Shown: positions 34,277 to 42,563 of the stretch, piece by piece
Layout: each line of letters starts with the position of its first letter
Position numbering within the stretch: the first letter of the stretch is position 1
From: JAFGBI01 sp964454025
GTDB lineage: Bacteria; Myxococcota_A; Polyangia; Polyangiales; Polyangiaceae
Reading direction: 5' to 3'
DNA length: 64,000 bases
Assembly: GCA_964454025.1 (NCBI GenBank)
Contig: CAYVRP010000004.1
Coordinates: forward strand, 62,001 to 126,000
Notes under the pieces: model-generated
Told to the model about the DNA's origin: nothing
Database searches by the model: none
Seen by the model: only the letters and a program-made list of their open reading frames with translations
Made by a program: the position numbers and the translations under genes

Positions 34277-35767
34277 TCACCCGCCGCGCTCGGTCCGCGC
34301 GGGAGCGGCGCCGGACGCCCCGAGCGGCCACCGCAGGGCCGTCCCCGCCAGAGCGCTCAGGATCGCGAAGGTCACCATCGAGTACCGACCCGCGCCGAAG
34401 AAGACCGCGTGGGCCAGGGCCGTGGTCCCCACCACCGCGGCGGCCAGCGCCGCGGGTGGGTGCCGTGGCAACTCCCGGCCGAGCAGCCCAGCGCTGGCGA
34501 CCAGGCCGACGTAGCCGATCCAGCCGTGCCGGCCGAACGCCGCTGCGATCGAGGCCAGGAGCACGGCGACGCGGAGCCCCCCCCCTATTCCGCGGGGCCC
34601 GTCGCGGCCGCGCGCCCCCGCGCGCCCGATCCCGACGAGCGCCGCGACCAGGAGCGCCCGTTGCCAGATGGTTTCGATGACATCGAGCCACAGCGCCGCC
34701 CGATCCCCGAACGCGCCCGCATTGGCCGTGCGAAGGTAGTAGCTGGCGGCGCCGCACGCGTCGAAGGTGAGAGCGAGCTTGGCAGGCGCCATTGCGAGCC
34801 AACGCAGCGGCTCCTCGCGAATGTGGCGCGCGCCAGCTCGCCCGAAGCAGCGATCCTTCGCGACTTCGCCGAAGACCGCCCGGCACTCCGGGGGGACCCT
34901 CGCTCCCTCGATGGGCATGAAGCTCCCCGTAGCCCCTGGGGCCGCGCCGATGAGCAGGTTCCAGCCGCCATTGGCGCTCACGAACACGCACGCCTCGCGC
35001 GCGAATCTCCCCGGGGGACTCCCCATCCGCAAGCAGTTACGTAAGCTCCAGGGCGCCACGGTGGCGAGTCCGAGGGCCGTGACCACCGCGGCGGTCCGCG
35101 CGGCGCTCCGCCACCCGCCTCCCCGCCGCGCCGAAACCAGCCCGAAGAACGGGGCCAGGAGGCCGCTCTGTGGCCGGACCAGCGTGGTGGCGCCCAGCAG
35201 CAGGGCCAGCACCCCGCGCAGGACGTGAGCGCTGGCCCCCGGCGCCGTCCGCGCCTCGACTGCGAGGGCGCCAGCGATCGCGAGCAGGGCAGCCACTACC
35301 CCCTCCGTCATGAGTGCCGGCGTGTAGGCCAGGAGCCCCGGGTGCAGCGCCACGGCGACGCCGCTCACCAGCGCCCCGGCGCGCCCGGTGACCGAAGCCG
35401 CAATCCGGTGGGCCGCCAGCACCCCCCCGGCGCCGAGGATCGCGTTGGCCACCATCGCCGCCCCCGGCGCGGCGCCGAAGACCGCGTAGAGAGCGCCCAG
35501 CAGCGCGGGGTACCCGATCGGGTAATGCGCCGCGTAAGTGACGACGCCGTCGGGCCAGAGCCACGTGTAGCCGTGTCCGGCGGCGATCCGCTGCGCGACC
35601 GCGTGGTAGAAGGCGCCGTCCACGACGGGTGGGATGCGCCCCCACGCCCAGACCACCACCGCCAGACGCACCGCGAGGCCGACCCCAGCCAGGACCAGGC
35701 CGTCGGACCACGGCGCCCGCGGCACCGGCGCGCGGCTGCCGTGCGCCGCCGAGGAGGCACCCCTCAA
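34277..35767 (-). CDS. GT-C family glycosyltransferase (PMT/ArnT-like), membrane
   Basis: A 496-residue inner-membrane protein with about nine or ten hydrophobic helices. Near the N-terminus lies a PPVVDGAFYHAVAQRIAAG loop, which matches the acidic-residue motif (D-x-x-x-Y type) of family 39/83-type mannosyltransferases that use a polyprenyl-phosphate sugar donor. The start is a TTG at 35767 that overlaps the stop of maf (TTGA), in frame; a later GTG would lose the first part. The catalytic loop and the helices fit, but the acceptor and sugar cannot be deduced. A role in lipid or protein glycosylation or polysaccharide synthesis is likely. Confidence 0.75.
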   Translation of the reverse strand: MRGASSAAHGSRAPVPRAPWSDGLVLAGVGLAVRLAVVVWAWGRIPPVVDGAFYHAVAQRIAAGHGYTWLWPDGVVTYAAHYPIGYPALLGALYAVFGAAPGAAMVANAILGAGGVLAAHRIAASVTGRAGALVSGVAVALHPGLLAYTPALMTEGVVAALLAIAGALAVEARTAPGASAHVLRGVLALLLGATTLVRPQSGLLAPFFGLVSARRGGGWRSAARTAAVVTALGLATVAPWSLRNCLRMGSPPGRFAREACVFVSANGGWNLLIGAAPGATGSFMPIEGARVPPECRAVFGEVAKDRCFGRAGARHIREEPLRWLAMAPAKLALTFDACGAASYYLRTANAGAFGDRAALWLDVIETIWQRALLVAALVGIGRAGARGRDGPRGIGGGLRVAVLLASIAAAFGRHGWIGYVGLVASAGLLGRELPRHPPAALAAAVVGTTALAHAVFFGAGRYSMVTFAILSALAGTALRWPLGASGAAPARTERGG

Positions 35768-36372
35768 GGCAGGTCCCCGATCAGGCCGCTGCGCCGGAGA
35801 TCGAGGACCACCTCGCAGAGGGGCAAGCCGACCACGGTGGTATACGAGCCGTCGATGCGCGCGACCAGCAGCGCGCCGATCCCCTGGATCGCGTAGGCGC
35901 CCGCCTTGTCGAGCCCCTCGCCCGACGCGGCGTAGCGCCGGATCTCGCCCGCGCTGGCCCGTCGCAGGGTGACCCGTGTGCTCACGGTGCGAACCGCGAC
36001 CGGCGCGCTCGCGTCGGCCCCGCGAGTGATCGCGTAGCGCGTGAGCACGGAGTGCGTGGCGCCCGCCAGACGCCGGACCATCGCCTCCGCCTCGTCGACG
36101 GTTGCTGGCTTGCCAAGGATCTCGCCGTCCAGGACCACCGTGGTGTCCGCGACGAGCGCCGCGGCACAGGCCCCCATCACCCCCGCCGCCGTGACGGCGA
36201 GGAGCTTGCTCGCCACCACGCGCTCGAGGTAGTCGGCCGGGCGCTCCCCCGGTCGGACCGCCTCGTCCACGTCCACCGCCGCGACGCGCAAAGGGATGCG
36301 AACGGTTTCCAGCAACTCCCGTCGCCGCGGCGACGCCGATCCGAGCAGCAGCGGGGAGGCACAGGTAATCAT
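35764..36372 (-). CDS. maf: Maf-family nucleoside triphosphate pyrophosphatase
   Basis: A 202-residue Maf protein that hydrolyses non-canonical or unpaired nucleoside triphosphates (dTTP/UTP or m7GTP type, depending on subgroup). The N-terminal LLLGSASPRRRELLE phosphate-binding loop and the VADTTVVLDGEILGKP catalytic Asp segment are intact. I start at ATG 36372 (MITCASPLLL), since the upstream in-frame codons do not belong to the fold. Its stop overlaps the TTG of the glycosyltransferase (TTGA), a translational coupling. The gene is convergent to nothing; its promoter would lie near 36380-36460, shared with the divergent gene. Confidence 0.93.
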   Translation of the reverse strand: MITCASPLLLGSASPRRRELLETVRIPLRVAAVDVDEAVRPGERPADYLERVVASKLLAVTAAGVMGACAAALVADTTVVLDGEILGKPATVDEAEAMVRRLAGATHSVLTRYAITRGADASAPVAVRTVSTRVTLRRASAGEIRRYAASGEGLDKAGAYAIQGIGALLVARIDGSYTTVVGLPLCEVVLDLRRSGLIGDLP

Positions 36373-36466
36373 GGCTCGGCCGCCCGCGCCGCATACCACG
36401 AGGGGCCGGTCAGCGAAAACGCCGCTCCGACTGCCGGTGGCCGCGAGGCTCGGGTATCGTGGGAAC

Positions 36467-37525
36467 GTGGCGCGCAGACCGCAGCGCGGGCCAGGAGTCG
36501 GCCGCCTCGCCGTCGTCGTCATCGCGCTCGCCCTGGCGCCGCCCGCGCGAGCGGGCGACTGCGCCCCGGAGAGCACCTACTCGACCTGCTTCGACGCCGA
36601 CGCGCGCTGGCTTTCGCCCCCGAGCGCTCCATTTCTCGGCGTCGCAGGGGCGGTGCCGCTCGCCGCCGGCCACCACCGCCTGGGGGCGGCGATCGGCTGG
36701 CTGGAGCGCCCGGTCGTGCTGGCGCTGCCCAGCCCCGATCCCACCGGTCGCGAGCTGCGCGTGGTCGACCGGATCGTCTCCCTGACGCTGCTCGAAAGCG
36801 TCGCCCTCGGGTCCCGAGCAACCTTCGACGGGGCGATCCCGCTCACCCTGGCGCAGCAGGGCGCGGGCATGGAGAGCGTGACCTCGCTCGCCCCGGCCCC
36901 CGCACCCCGGGTGCTGCGCGATCCCCGCGCGGGGTTCACGCTGGGGCTCGCTCGCCGCCAGGCTCGCGTCGAGACGGCGCTCGCCGCCCGCTACGTCGTG
37001 GTCCTCCCCCTCGGGGACGAGCGAACGCTCGGCGGCGAGCGGGGATTGGTCGGCGCCCCGTCGCTCGCCGTGGAGGGGCGCGGGGACCACTTCTTCGCCG
37101 GCGCAGAGGCGGGCGTGCGGCTCCGCATGGCGGTGCAGGTCGGCGACACGCGGCTCGGAACCTCGCTCGTCGGCGCCGCCGGTGTCGGTTGGGACCCCCT
37201 GCGAGAACGGCGGCTCACGCTCACGGCCGAGGCCGTGGCCGCGCCCGTGCTGGTGCGGCAGCCAGCCGTACCCGAGCGGCTCTCTGGTCGGTGGGTGGTG
37301 CCCGCGGAGTGGCTCGTCGCCGTTGGCTCCCAGGCCCTCGGGCGCCGGTCGCCGGCGGTCATGCTCGGCGTCGGCGCCGGCATCCCACTGTCCAGCGCGC
37401 CACCCGGCTTCGACGCGACGGGACCGAGGTCGGCGGTGACGACGCCGCGCCTGCGGGCAGTGTTCACGGTCCGCCAGGAGCTTGGCCCCCGAAGGCGCGA
37501 GCCTCCCGCAGCGCCAGCCGGGTGA
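36467..37525 (+). CDS. Putative outer-membrane barrel-like protein
   Basis: A 352-residue protein from a GTG start with a signal peptide (RLAVVVIALALAPPARAGD) and two Cys close to the mature N-terminus (GDCAPESTYSTC). The rest has many alternating, mostly uncharged strands and aromatic residues (LALPSPDPTGRELRVVDRIVSL, ALAARYVVVLPLG), consistent with an outer-membrane protein of about 14 strands. It lies convergent to the OPX gene, with only 16 bases between the stops. No paralogue in this window; the function is unknown. Similarity to OmpA N-terminal barrels is only by appearance. Confidence 0.6.
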   Translation: MARRPQRGPGVGRLAVVVIALALAPPARAGDCAPESTYSTCFDADARWLSPPSAPFLGVAGAVPLAAGHHRLGAAIGWLERPVVLALPSPDPTGRELRVVDRIVSLTLLESVALGSRATFDGAIPLTLAQQGAGMESVTSLAPAPAPRVLRDPRAGFTLGLARRQARVETALAARYVVVLPLGDERTLGGERGLVGAPSLAVEGRGDHFFAGAEAGVRLRMAVQVGDTRLGTSLVGAAGVGWDPLRERRLTLTAEAVAAPVLVRQPAVPERLSGRWVVPAEWLVAVGSQALGRRSPAVMLGVGAGIPLSSAPPGFDATGPRSAVTTPRLRAVFTVRQELGPRRREPPAAPAG

Positions 37526-37541
37526 GCCCCGGCCGCGAGCC

Positions 37542-38168
37542 TCAGAAGGCCCGATTCTCCACGTAGATCTGATCGCCGGACTGCAGCGGGATGTCGGGCG
37601 AACGCCCGTCCATGATGGCGCGCACACTGATGACGACGGTGATGGAACCGTCGACCGTCTTGCGCGTGAGCTTGATGCGGTCGGCGTCGGCAATGGCGTT
37701 GAGCCCACCCGCGAGCGAGATGGCCTGCACGAGCGTGAGGCCGGGCTCGAACGGGAAGCTCCCGGAGTCCTGCACCTCGCCGAGCACGGTGACCCGCTTG
37801 CTGTTGTAGGCGCTGACGCGCACGACGACGCTCGGGTCCGTCAGGACCCGCTCCGCGATCAGCCGCTGTCGGATGACCTCCTGCACCTGCTGCGGCTCGA
37901 GCCCGGCGACCTCGACACGGTGGATGTAGGGGAGATCCACGGTGCCGTCCGAAGCGACCTGGTACTCCCGGGGGAGGTCCTTCTCGCCGACGATCTCGAC
38001 CACGATCACGTCGCTCGACCCGATGGTGGTGCTCTGTACCGGAGTGGGCAGAGACACCCGTGAATTGTCGGGTTTCGGCCCGCAAGCCGCCAGGGCCAGG
38101 GCGAGCAGGAACATCACGAGCCCCGGGCACCCACCCCGAGCGGCGCGCGCGCGGTGAGCGAGGAACAC
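37542..38168 (-). CDS. Short OPX (Wza-like) polysaccharide-export lipoprotein with SLBB domain
   Basis: A 208-residue lipoprotein of the outer-membrane polysaccharide export family. I start at GTG 38168 because it supplies the basic n-region (HRARAARGG) before the hydrophobic segment and lipobox (LALALAAC, Cys near 29); the ATG at 38114 has no basic residue. A PES-type domain (residues about 45-120, SDVIVVEIVGEKDLPREYQVASDGTVDLPYI) is followed by one SLBB-like domain (about 122-185, RVTVLGEVQDSGSFPFEPGLTLVQAISLAGGL). It ends before the C-terminal amphipathic helix that forms the outer-membrane pore in Wza, so this is a short OPX protein which needs a separate barrel partner; the next gene upstream provides one. 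Confidence 0.88.
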   Translation of the reverse strand: MFLAHRARAARGGCPGLVMFLLALALAACGPKPDNSRVSLPTPVQSTTIGSSDVIVVEIVGEKDLPREYQVASDGTVDLPYIHRVEVAGLEPQQVQEVIRQRLIAERVLTDPSVVVRVSAYNSKRVTVLGEVQDSGSFPFEPGLTLVQAISLAGGLNAIADADRIKLTRKTVDGSITVVISVRAIMDGRSPDIPLQSGDQIYVENRAF

Positions 38169-38233
38169 CGTCCCGCGCGTCCCCCCGGAGGCCTCCGCCG
38201 CCGAAGTCGCAGCGGGCTCGCCACCCCCTGGGC

Positions 38234-39685
38234 TCAAAGGAACCATCGCCCTCCGAAGAAGAGCTCGAAACGCGCGAAGGAGAGGTCCTCGTAACGGCCT
38301 TCTCGGGTCACCGGGATGCGGTTGTCGTCCTCTCCCGGCGCCTTATCCAGCGCCGCCGTGTAGCGCGCCGTCGCGTTCACCCCGACGCGGTCGCCGAAGC
38401 GGTATTCCCCGAAGAGCTGGGCGTCGACTCGCTCCTCGCTGAACGCCTCCTTGCGTATCCCGATCGGGTCCATCACGCCATCGACCGGGTCGAGGTCCAC
38501 CGCGGTCGGGAAGTAGCTCCGCGGGTAGCTGACGTGCGTGAGCCCGCCGTCCACCGCCAGGATCACGACCCCCCCGAGGAAGTACGAGAGCGAGACGTAC
38601 CCGCGGTCACGCTGGTAGTAGTCGGTGAGGTAGCTGTTCGTGAAGTCACGCAGGTAGCCCACGGCCACGGAGGAGAGCCCCACCGCTGCCCCGTCCTCGG
38701 GCAGCTCCGGCGTTGGTCGGACGAACCACTTGAGCTCGCCGTGACCGATGAAGCTGTCGAAATCCTCGACCGGCGCCGCGTATGACTGGCGGTAGAAGCT
38801 CGCGCCCCAGCCGCCCAGCAGCAGCAGGCCGAAGCGTCGGGTGACGAGCCCCTGATAGCCGAGCCGGGTGCGCACGGGTCGGGAGTCCTTCAGGACCAGG
38901 TTGGTCGGGCTGGTGTAGTGGATCTCCCCGATCTCCCCGTCGTAGACGAGGGCGCTCCGCGGCAGGAAGCGCCAGCGGCCGCGGGTTTGGAGAAACTGGT
39001 GCCGGTTGTTGAGGTCGCGCAGCTGCGCACCCTCGAAGATGTTCAGCCGCAGATCGTACCCCAGGCGCCAGTCGAAGACACCGCCACGCGGACGCCAGAG
39101 GACCCCCGCGCCGACGCGGACGAGATCCCGATCGAACGCGACTTCCTGCTCGGGACTGTTGGAAGGTTCCGCGATCCGCCGGAGGTCCGCCAGGACGTCG
39201 GCCCCCAGCGGGCGGCCGGGACGGAGGTCCGCCTTGAGTCCGAGGGCACCGCTGAGGTAGCGCTGCTTGCGTGCCGCCTCCACGGCCGAGTGACCCCCGC
39301 TCAGGGCGAAGAGCTCGCCGTAGGTCGCGGCGCCGGTCGCACGAAAGCTCACCTCCGGCGGCGTCGGCGCACGTCCCTGGCTCGCGCTGCGCTGGGGACC
39401 GAGGCTCGCGAGGGACAGGCTCGGCGTCAGCCGAAAGCGCAGGGTCGGGATGATCTCCTCGGCGGCGGTGCCCGCGCGCTGGAAATAGTTCGAGTCGTAG
39501 CCGAGCTCCGTGGCCACACCGGGGTGCAGTTCGAGGTCGCCGGTGCGGATCCCGATCCCCTCGCCGATCCGGCGATCCCTCAGCCAGGGCTGCTCCTGCG
39601 CGTGCGCGCGACCGCACGGTACCCCGACGGCGATCAGGACCGCAAGGAGCGCGAGGCTGCGCGCGGGAGGTGCAAGGACACGCAT
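38234..39685 (-). CDS. Large outer-membrane beta-barrel for polysaccharide secretion (Wzp-like)
   Basis: A 483-residue protein with a signal peptide (RSLALLAVLIAVGVPCGRAHAQ) and a long array of alternating amphipathic strands with tight turns and Asp/Gly-rich loops (for example RFGLLLLGGWGASFYRQSYA, GYVSLSYFLGGVVILAVDGG). It ends in an aromatic (FARFELFFGGRWFL), as Bam-substrate barrels do. At this length it would have about 18 or more strands. In Myxococcus xanthus, short OPX proteins work with such integral barrels (the Wzp group). Adjacency to the OPX gene supports the same arrangement, which is inference. The start is ATG 39685; the signal begins MRVLAPPARS. Confidence 0.8.
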   Translation of the reverse strand: MRVLAPPARSLALLAVLIAVGVPCGRAHAQEQPWLRDRRIGEGIGIRTGDLELHPGVATELGYDSNYFQRAGTAAEEIIPTLRFRLTPSLSLASLGPQRSASQGRAPTPPEVSFRATGAATYGELFALSGGHSAVEAARKQRYLSGALGLKADLRPGRPLGADVLADLRRIAEPSNSPEQEVAFDRDLVRVGAGVLWRPRGGVFDWRLGYDLRLNIFEGAQLRDLNNRHQFLQTRGRWRFLPRSALVYDGEIGEIHYTSPTNLVLKDSRPVRTRLGYQGLVTRRFGLLLLGGWGASFYRQSYAAPVEDFDSFIGHGELKWFVRPTPELPEDGAAVGLSSVAVGYLRDFTNSYLTDYYQRDRGYVSLSYFLGGVVILAVDGGLTHVSYPRSYFPTAVDLDPVDGVMDPIGIRKEAFSEERVDAQLFGEYRFGDRVGVNATARYTAALDKAPGEDDNRIPVTREGRYEDLSFARFELFFGGRWFL

Positions 39686-39735
39686 GGGGGAGCGGCTCGC
39701 CGCGCCCGAGAGGTGCAAGCAGCTCGAGCCACCGG

Positions 39736-40320
39736 CTACTGGATGGGGCTGGTCGTCTGCGGCGGGACGCTGAGGAATGGTTCGTCGGAGGGATCGGTCG
39801 ATTCGTCCGGGATGTCCGGATCAACCTGCATCGTCACCGCGGTGTCCCCGATGAACCCCTCCTCCTCCCCGATGCACTGATTGGCCTCGGCCACCATCGC
39901 CGCGACGTGATCGCGCAGAACCGTCAGCACGAGGTACTCGTGTGCGGCCAGCTCCCGATCGTTGCGCCCCGGCGCCACGCGCAGCGCCTCGGCGCGATCC
40001 CGCGCCGAGGCCACGGCGACGTCGATCTGGCGCAGCTTGTCCCGGAGACAGAGCAGCTTGATCACGTCGCGTGCCGCGCGGGCCTGCTCGACCTGGTGGC
40101 TCACCCGCGCCGCCCCCTCCTCCATGCCCGGAACGAAGCCCGTGACTTCCGCCAGCATCTGCTGCATCGAAAGGGGGGACGCGGCCGGCGCGACCTCGTC
40201 CGCCGCCCCCGACGCCGCGGGGGCGGCGTCCGACGGGGCCGCCGCCAAGCCGAAGCCACCGAGCAGGATGATGGCAGCCGGCCAGGCACGGCAAGTCAGC
40301 CGCACGACCCGGTGGTTCAT
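39736..40320 (-). CDS. Periplasmic helical protein, possible partner of the polysaccharide exporter
   Basis: A 194-residue protein with a signal peptide (AIILLGGFGLAAAPSDA) and a mostly helical mature part, with a coiled-coil-like stretch (VSHQVEQARAARDVIKLLCLRDKLRQIDVAVASARDRAEAL) and two cysteines (KLLCLRD and EANQCIGEEE). The C-terminal 30 residues are acidic and Pro/Ser-rich. The domain is not one I recognise. It is 50 bases upstream of the barrel gene and two genes from the OPX gene on the same strand, so a three-gene secretion unit is likely. Whether it contacts the exporter is inference from order alone. Confidence 0.7.
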   Translation of the reverse strand: MNHRVVRLTCRAWPAAIILLGGFGLAAAPSDAAPAASGAADEVAPAASPLSMQQMLAEVTGFVPGMEEGAARVSHQVEQARAARDVIKLLCLRDKLRQIDVAVASARDRAEALRVAPGRNDRELAAHEYLVLTVLRDHVAAMVAEANQCIGEEEGFIGDTAVTMQVDPDIPDESTDPSDEPFLSVPPQTTSPIQ

Positions 40321-40516
40321 GCCGCGCTCCGCATGCTCGAAACTCTAGGGGTGCGACCCGACCGTGTCAAATCGGCCACCGTGGGGGAACATGATTCATT
40401 CCAGCAACTTGTGGCCTGGCCCTCCCACCCGCGGACCGTGGTTCCAACCGGGCCACCGGCACCCCCTCTTCGGTGCGTCGATCGGTCGCGGCGTTCACTC
40501 GCCCCCGGTCGTCCGC

Positions 40517-41923
40517 CTACTGCTTCACGAACGTGACCGGCACCGTGATCACAGCGGTACCCCCTTCGGGCGGAGCGAACTGAGCCGCCGCCGCGCGGGA
40601 CTGGACGCACCCCACGGCCGAACCGAGGTTCCCGGTCGAGGCCGCCGTGACCCCCTGGACCTCTCCCCCGGGTCCGATGCGGATCGTCAGGCGGATGGCC
40701 CCCTCGGCGTCGGGATTCGAGGCGAGCTCGCGCTGGTAGCAGGCGCGGAAGGTCGCACGCATCCCGGCGATGACGCGGCTCGCGTCGCTGACGTTGCCGC
40801 CACCTGAGAGCCCACCGACCGAGGCGTTGCCGACGGGGCCCTTGACCTCCTGACGTCTACCCGACCCCTCAGTCCCCGCGGTCTGTCCGGACACCCCGAT
40901 GCTGGCAAGGGCCAACCCCGCGGAGCCGGGACGCATCGGTCCTCCCCCGCCGCCAAGCCGCAGGTCGCCCAGACCACCGACCCCGACGCCCGCCCCGCTG
41001 GCAGCGGCGAGGTCCAGCGCTCCGGTCGGTACCTCGCCGCCGCTCAAGACCCCGGCGGTCGCCGGCCCCGAACCAGCCAGCGCGCCGAGCGTTTCCATCT
41101 CGAGCTTCTCCAACTCGTTGGTGAGCGCGGCCGCCTGGACCGCCGACATCGCTCCGGCCTGCGCCCCGGGGGTCGGACCCTTGGCCACCGCCGGCGTGGG
41201 CTTGGTGGGCTTCTCCTTGGCCGCGTCGGAGTCGGAAACCGCCTCGGCCTCCGGCTCCTCGACGCTGGGCGGCGCCGGAAGCGACGCGACCGATTCCACC
41301 AGGCTCGCCACCATCGTCTCGTCGTCGATGACCGGATCCAGCCAGTCGGAGTAGACGGCGCCGATGGCCATGAAGTGCAGCAGGAACGACATCGCCGCGA
41401 TCATCGTCGTCGGCCAGTCGAGTCCGGACGCGCCTCGAGTCAACGAAACCGGGAACTGCGGACGCAGCCGCGGCGGGGTCGAGGCGACGAACTGAAACAG
41501 GAACGTCGCGTCGCCGATGGTCACCTTGCCTCGGGAGTCCTCACCGAGCCTTACGGCGTGCGCGCCGGAGCGGCCCCGCGGAGCCCGGCGGCGAAGGTCC
41601 GCGACGTCGGCGGAGCCCGCGGCGGAAACCACCCGTCCTGTCATCCCGTCGAGCAAGTTCAGGTAGTACGCGTCCCCGACGACCTCGAAGAGGCGATGAA
41701 TCGGCGGCAGCGCCCGCGCCGCCACGACAAACTGCGCCTTCTCGCTGGTGCCGATAGTGACGTGCTCCCGCTGGGCGAAGACCCGCTCGGCGACGACACG
41801 GCCAGCCCGCACCAACCCGACCCGCAACATCCGGGGTCCCGTCGGCGTGACCGCCCGCATCTTCGCGGTCATCTGCCCGGCTCGCTGCGAAGGGACCGGA
41901 TTCGCGGCGAGAAGCTCGGTCAT
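40517..41923 (-). CDS. GltG-like protein: FHA-like domain, membrane helix, AgmX/PglI C-terminal domain
   Basis: A 468-residue bitopic protein. An FHA-like domain occupies about residues 32-145 (VTIGTSEKAQFVV, IHRLFEVVGDAYYLNLLDG). One membrane helix is at about 172-192 (TTMIAAMSFLLHFMAIGAV). A low-complexity Glu/Pro and Gly/Ala-rich periplasmic region (195-375) leads to a TonB-like AgmX/PglI C-terminal domain (about 385-468: RATFRACYQRELASNPDAEG, and GCVQSRAAAAQFAPP). This order is that of GltG in the Myxococcus gliding complex, which bridges inner and outer membrane. Ser/Thr phosphopeptide binding by FHA is known for the family; the binding partner here is not known. Four more Met codons could also start it. 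Confidence 0.82.
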   Translation of the reverse strand: MTELLAANPVPSQRAGQMTAKMRAVTPTGPRMLRVGLVRAGRVVAERVFAQREHVTIGTSEKAQFVVAARALPPIHRLFEVVGDAYYLNLLDGMTGRVVSAAGSADVADLRRRAPRGRSGAHAVRLGEDSRGKVTIGDATFLFQFVASTPPRLRPQFPVSLTRGASGLDWPTTMIAAMSFLLHFMAIGAVYSDWLDPVIDDETMVASLVESVASLPAPPSVEEPEAEAVSDSDAAKEKPTKPTPAVAKGPTPGAQAGAMSAVQAAALTNELEKLEMETLGALAGSGPATAGVLSGGEVPTGALDLAAASGAGVGVGGLGDLRLGGGGGPMRPGSAGLALASIGVSGQTAGTEGSGRRQEVKGPVGNASVGGLSGGGNVSDASRVIAGMRATFRACYQRELASNPDAEGAIRLTIRIGPGGEVQGVTAASTGNLGSAVGCVQSRAAAAQFAPPEGGTAVITVPVTFVKQ

Positions 41924-42317
41924 CTGGGTCCAATCGCGGGAGCGCCCCCGGGCGCGCGGCTGGTCGATTCGACAGTCTGAGCGGGAGAACCGCCCCCGCG
42001 GAGGCGCGAAGATATCGCCGCATGCCTCTCCGATCCAGTCCGCGCCGAACCTCGAGCTCTTGGACGGCGTCGCTCGGTGCCATGGGCCTGCAACGCGGTC
42101 GCCATGGCGCACGTTCCAGGCCGCCTGGCCGAATCGGGATGCAACGAGCGCGCCCACCGCGCTGAACTGGCGGCCCGTGGCGCCGTGGTAGCGTTGGGTC
42201 GCTCGCCTCGGGCACGCCTGGCAGCGGGCTGCGCGCGCCAGGGGGTCGCGGTCGCCACACGGCACCGGGGGCGGAGTCTGGAGCGGCGCCGCCACCCGGT
42301 GCAACGGACTCGGCGCG
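41924..42317 (-). other. 394-base gap inside the Glt-like unit
   Basis: The gap lies between the small GltF-like gene and the GltG-like gene; all other junctions of the unit overlap or nearly so. The frame running into the GltG-like start is open through most of it, but it is Arg/Ala/Pro-rich with no motif and would begin far from any Shine-Dalgarno site. I see no gene in the gap. It may hold a separate promoter for the GltG-like gene. Confidence 0.4.
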
Positions 42318-42563
42318 CTAGAACGGATCGCGATACACGGCCTCCTCTATCCGATCGAGGAAGGGCTGCTTGAGCTCCGCGAGCGTCAGCTTCGGCTGGA
42401 TCCGGCTCACGTCCACCGCCGCGATGGGCTTCTGGATGCGACCCACGATCGTCACCTCGCTGATGGTGATCACGCGACGCTTCTCCTCCGCGTGCGCGAG
42501 CCCCACCATCGCGACCAGGGACACGCCCAGCAACGTCCCCAGTCCAACGTGCCTTCCCCTCAT
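42318..42563 (-). CDS. Small secreted protein (GltF-like position)
   Basis: An 81-residue protein with a clear signal peptide (VGLGTLLGVSLVAMVGLAHA) followed by about 55 residues with basic and acidic patches (VITISEVTIVGRIQKPIAAVDVSRIQ) and no cysteine. The ATG (42563-42561) overlaps the stop of the TPR lipoprotein gene (ATGA). Its position, between a GltE-like TPR lipoprotein and the GltG-like protein, is where gltF lies in Myxococcus xanthus. I make the link by order and size only; GltF itself is poorly conserved. A periplasmic bridging or assembly role is the natural reading. Confidence 0.6.
   Translation of the reverse strand: MRGRHVGLGTLLGVSLVAMVGLAHAEEKRRVITISEVTIVGRIQKPIAAVDVSRIQPKLTLAELKQPFLDRIEEAVYRDPF

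Noticed and set aside
41924..42304. An upstream extension of the GltG-like gene (127 more codons)
   Set aside because: The extension is Arg/Ala/Pro-rich without fold or ribosome site; the FHA-like domain begins after the ATG at 41923.
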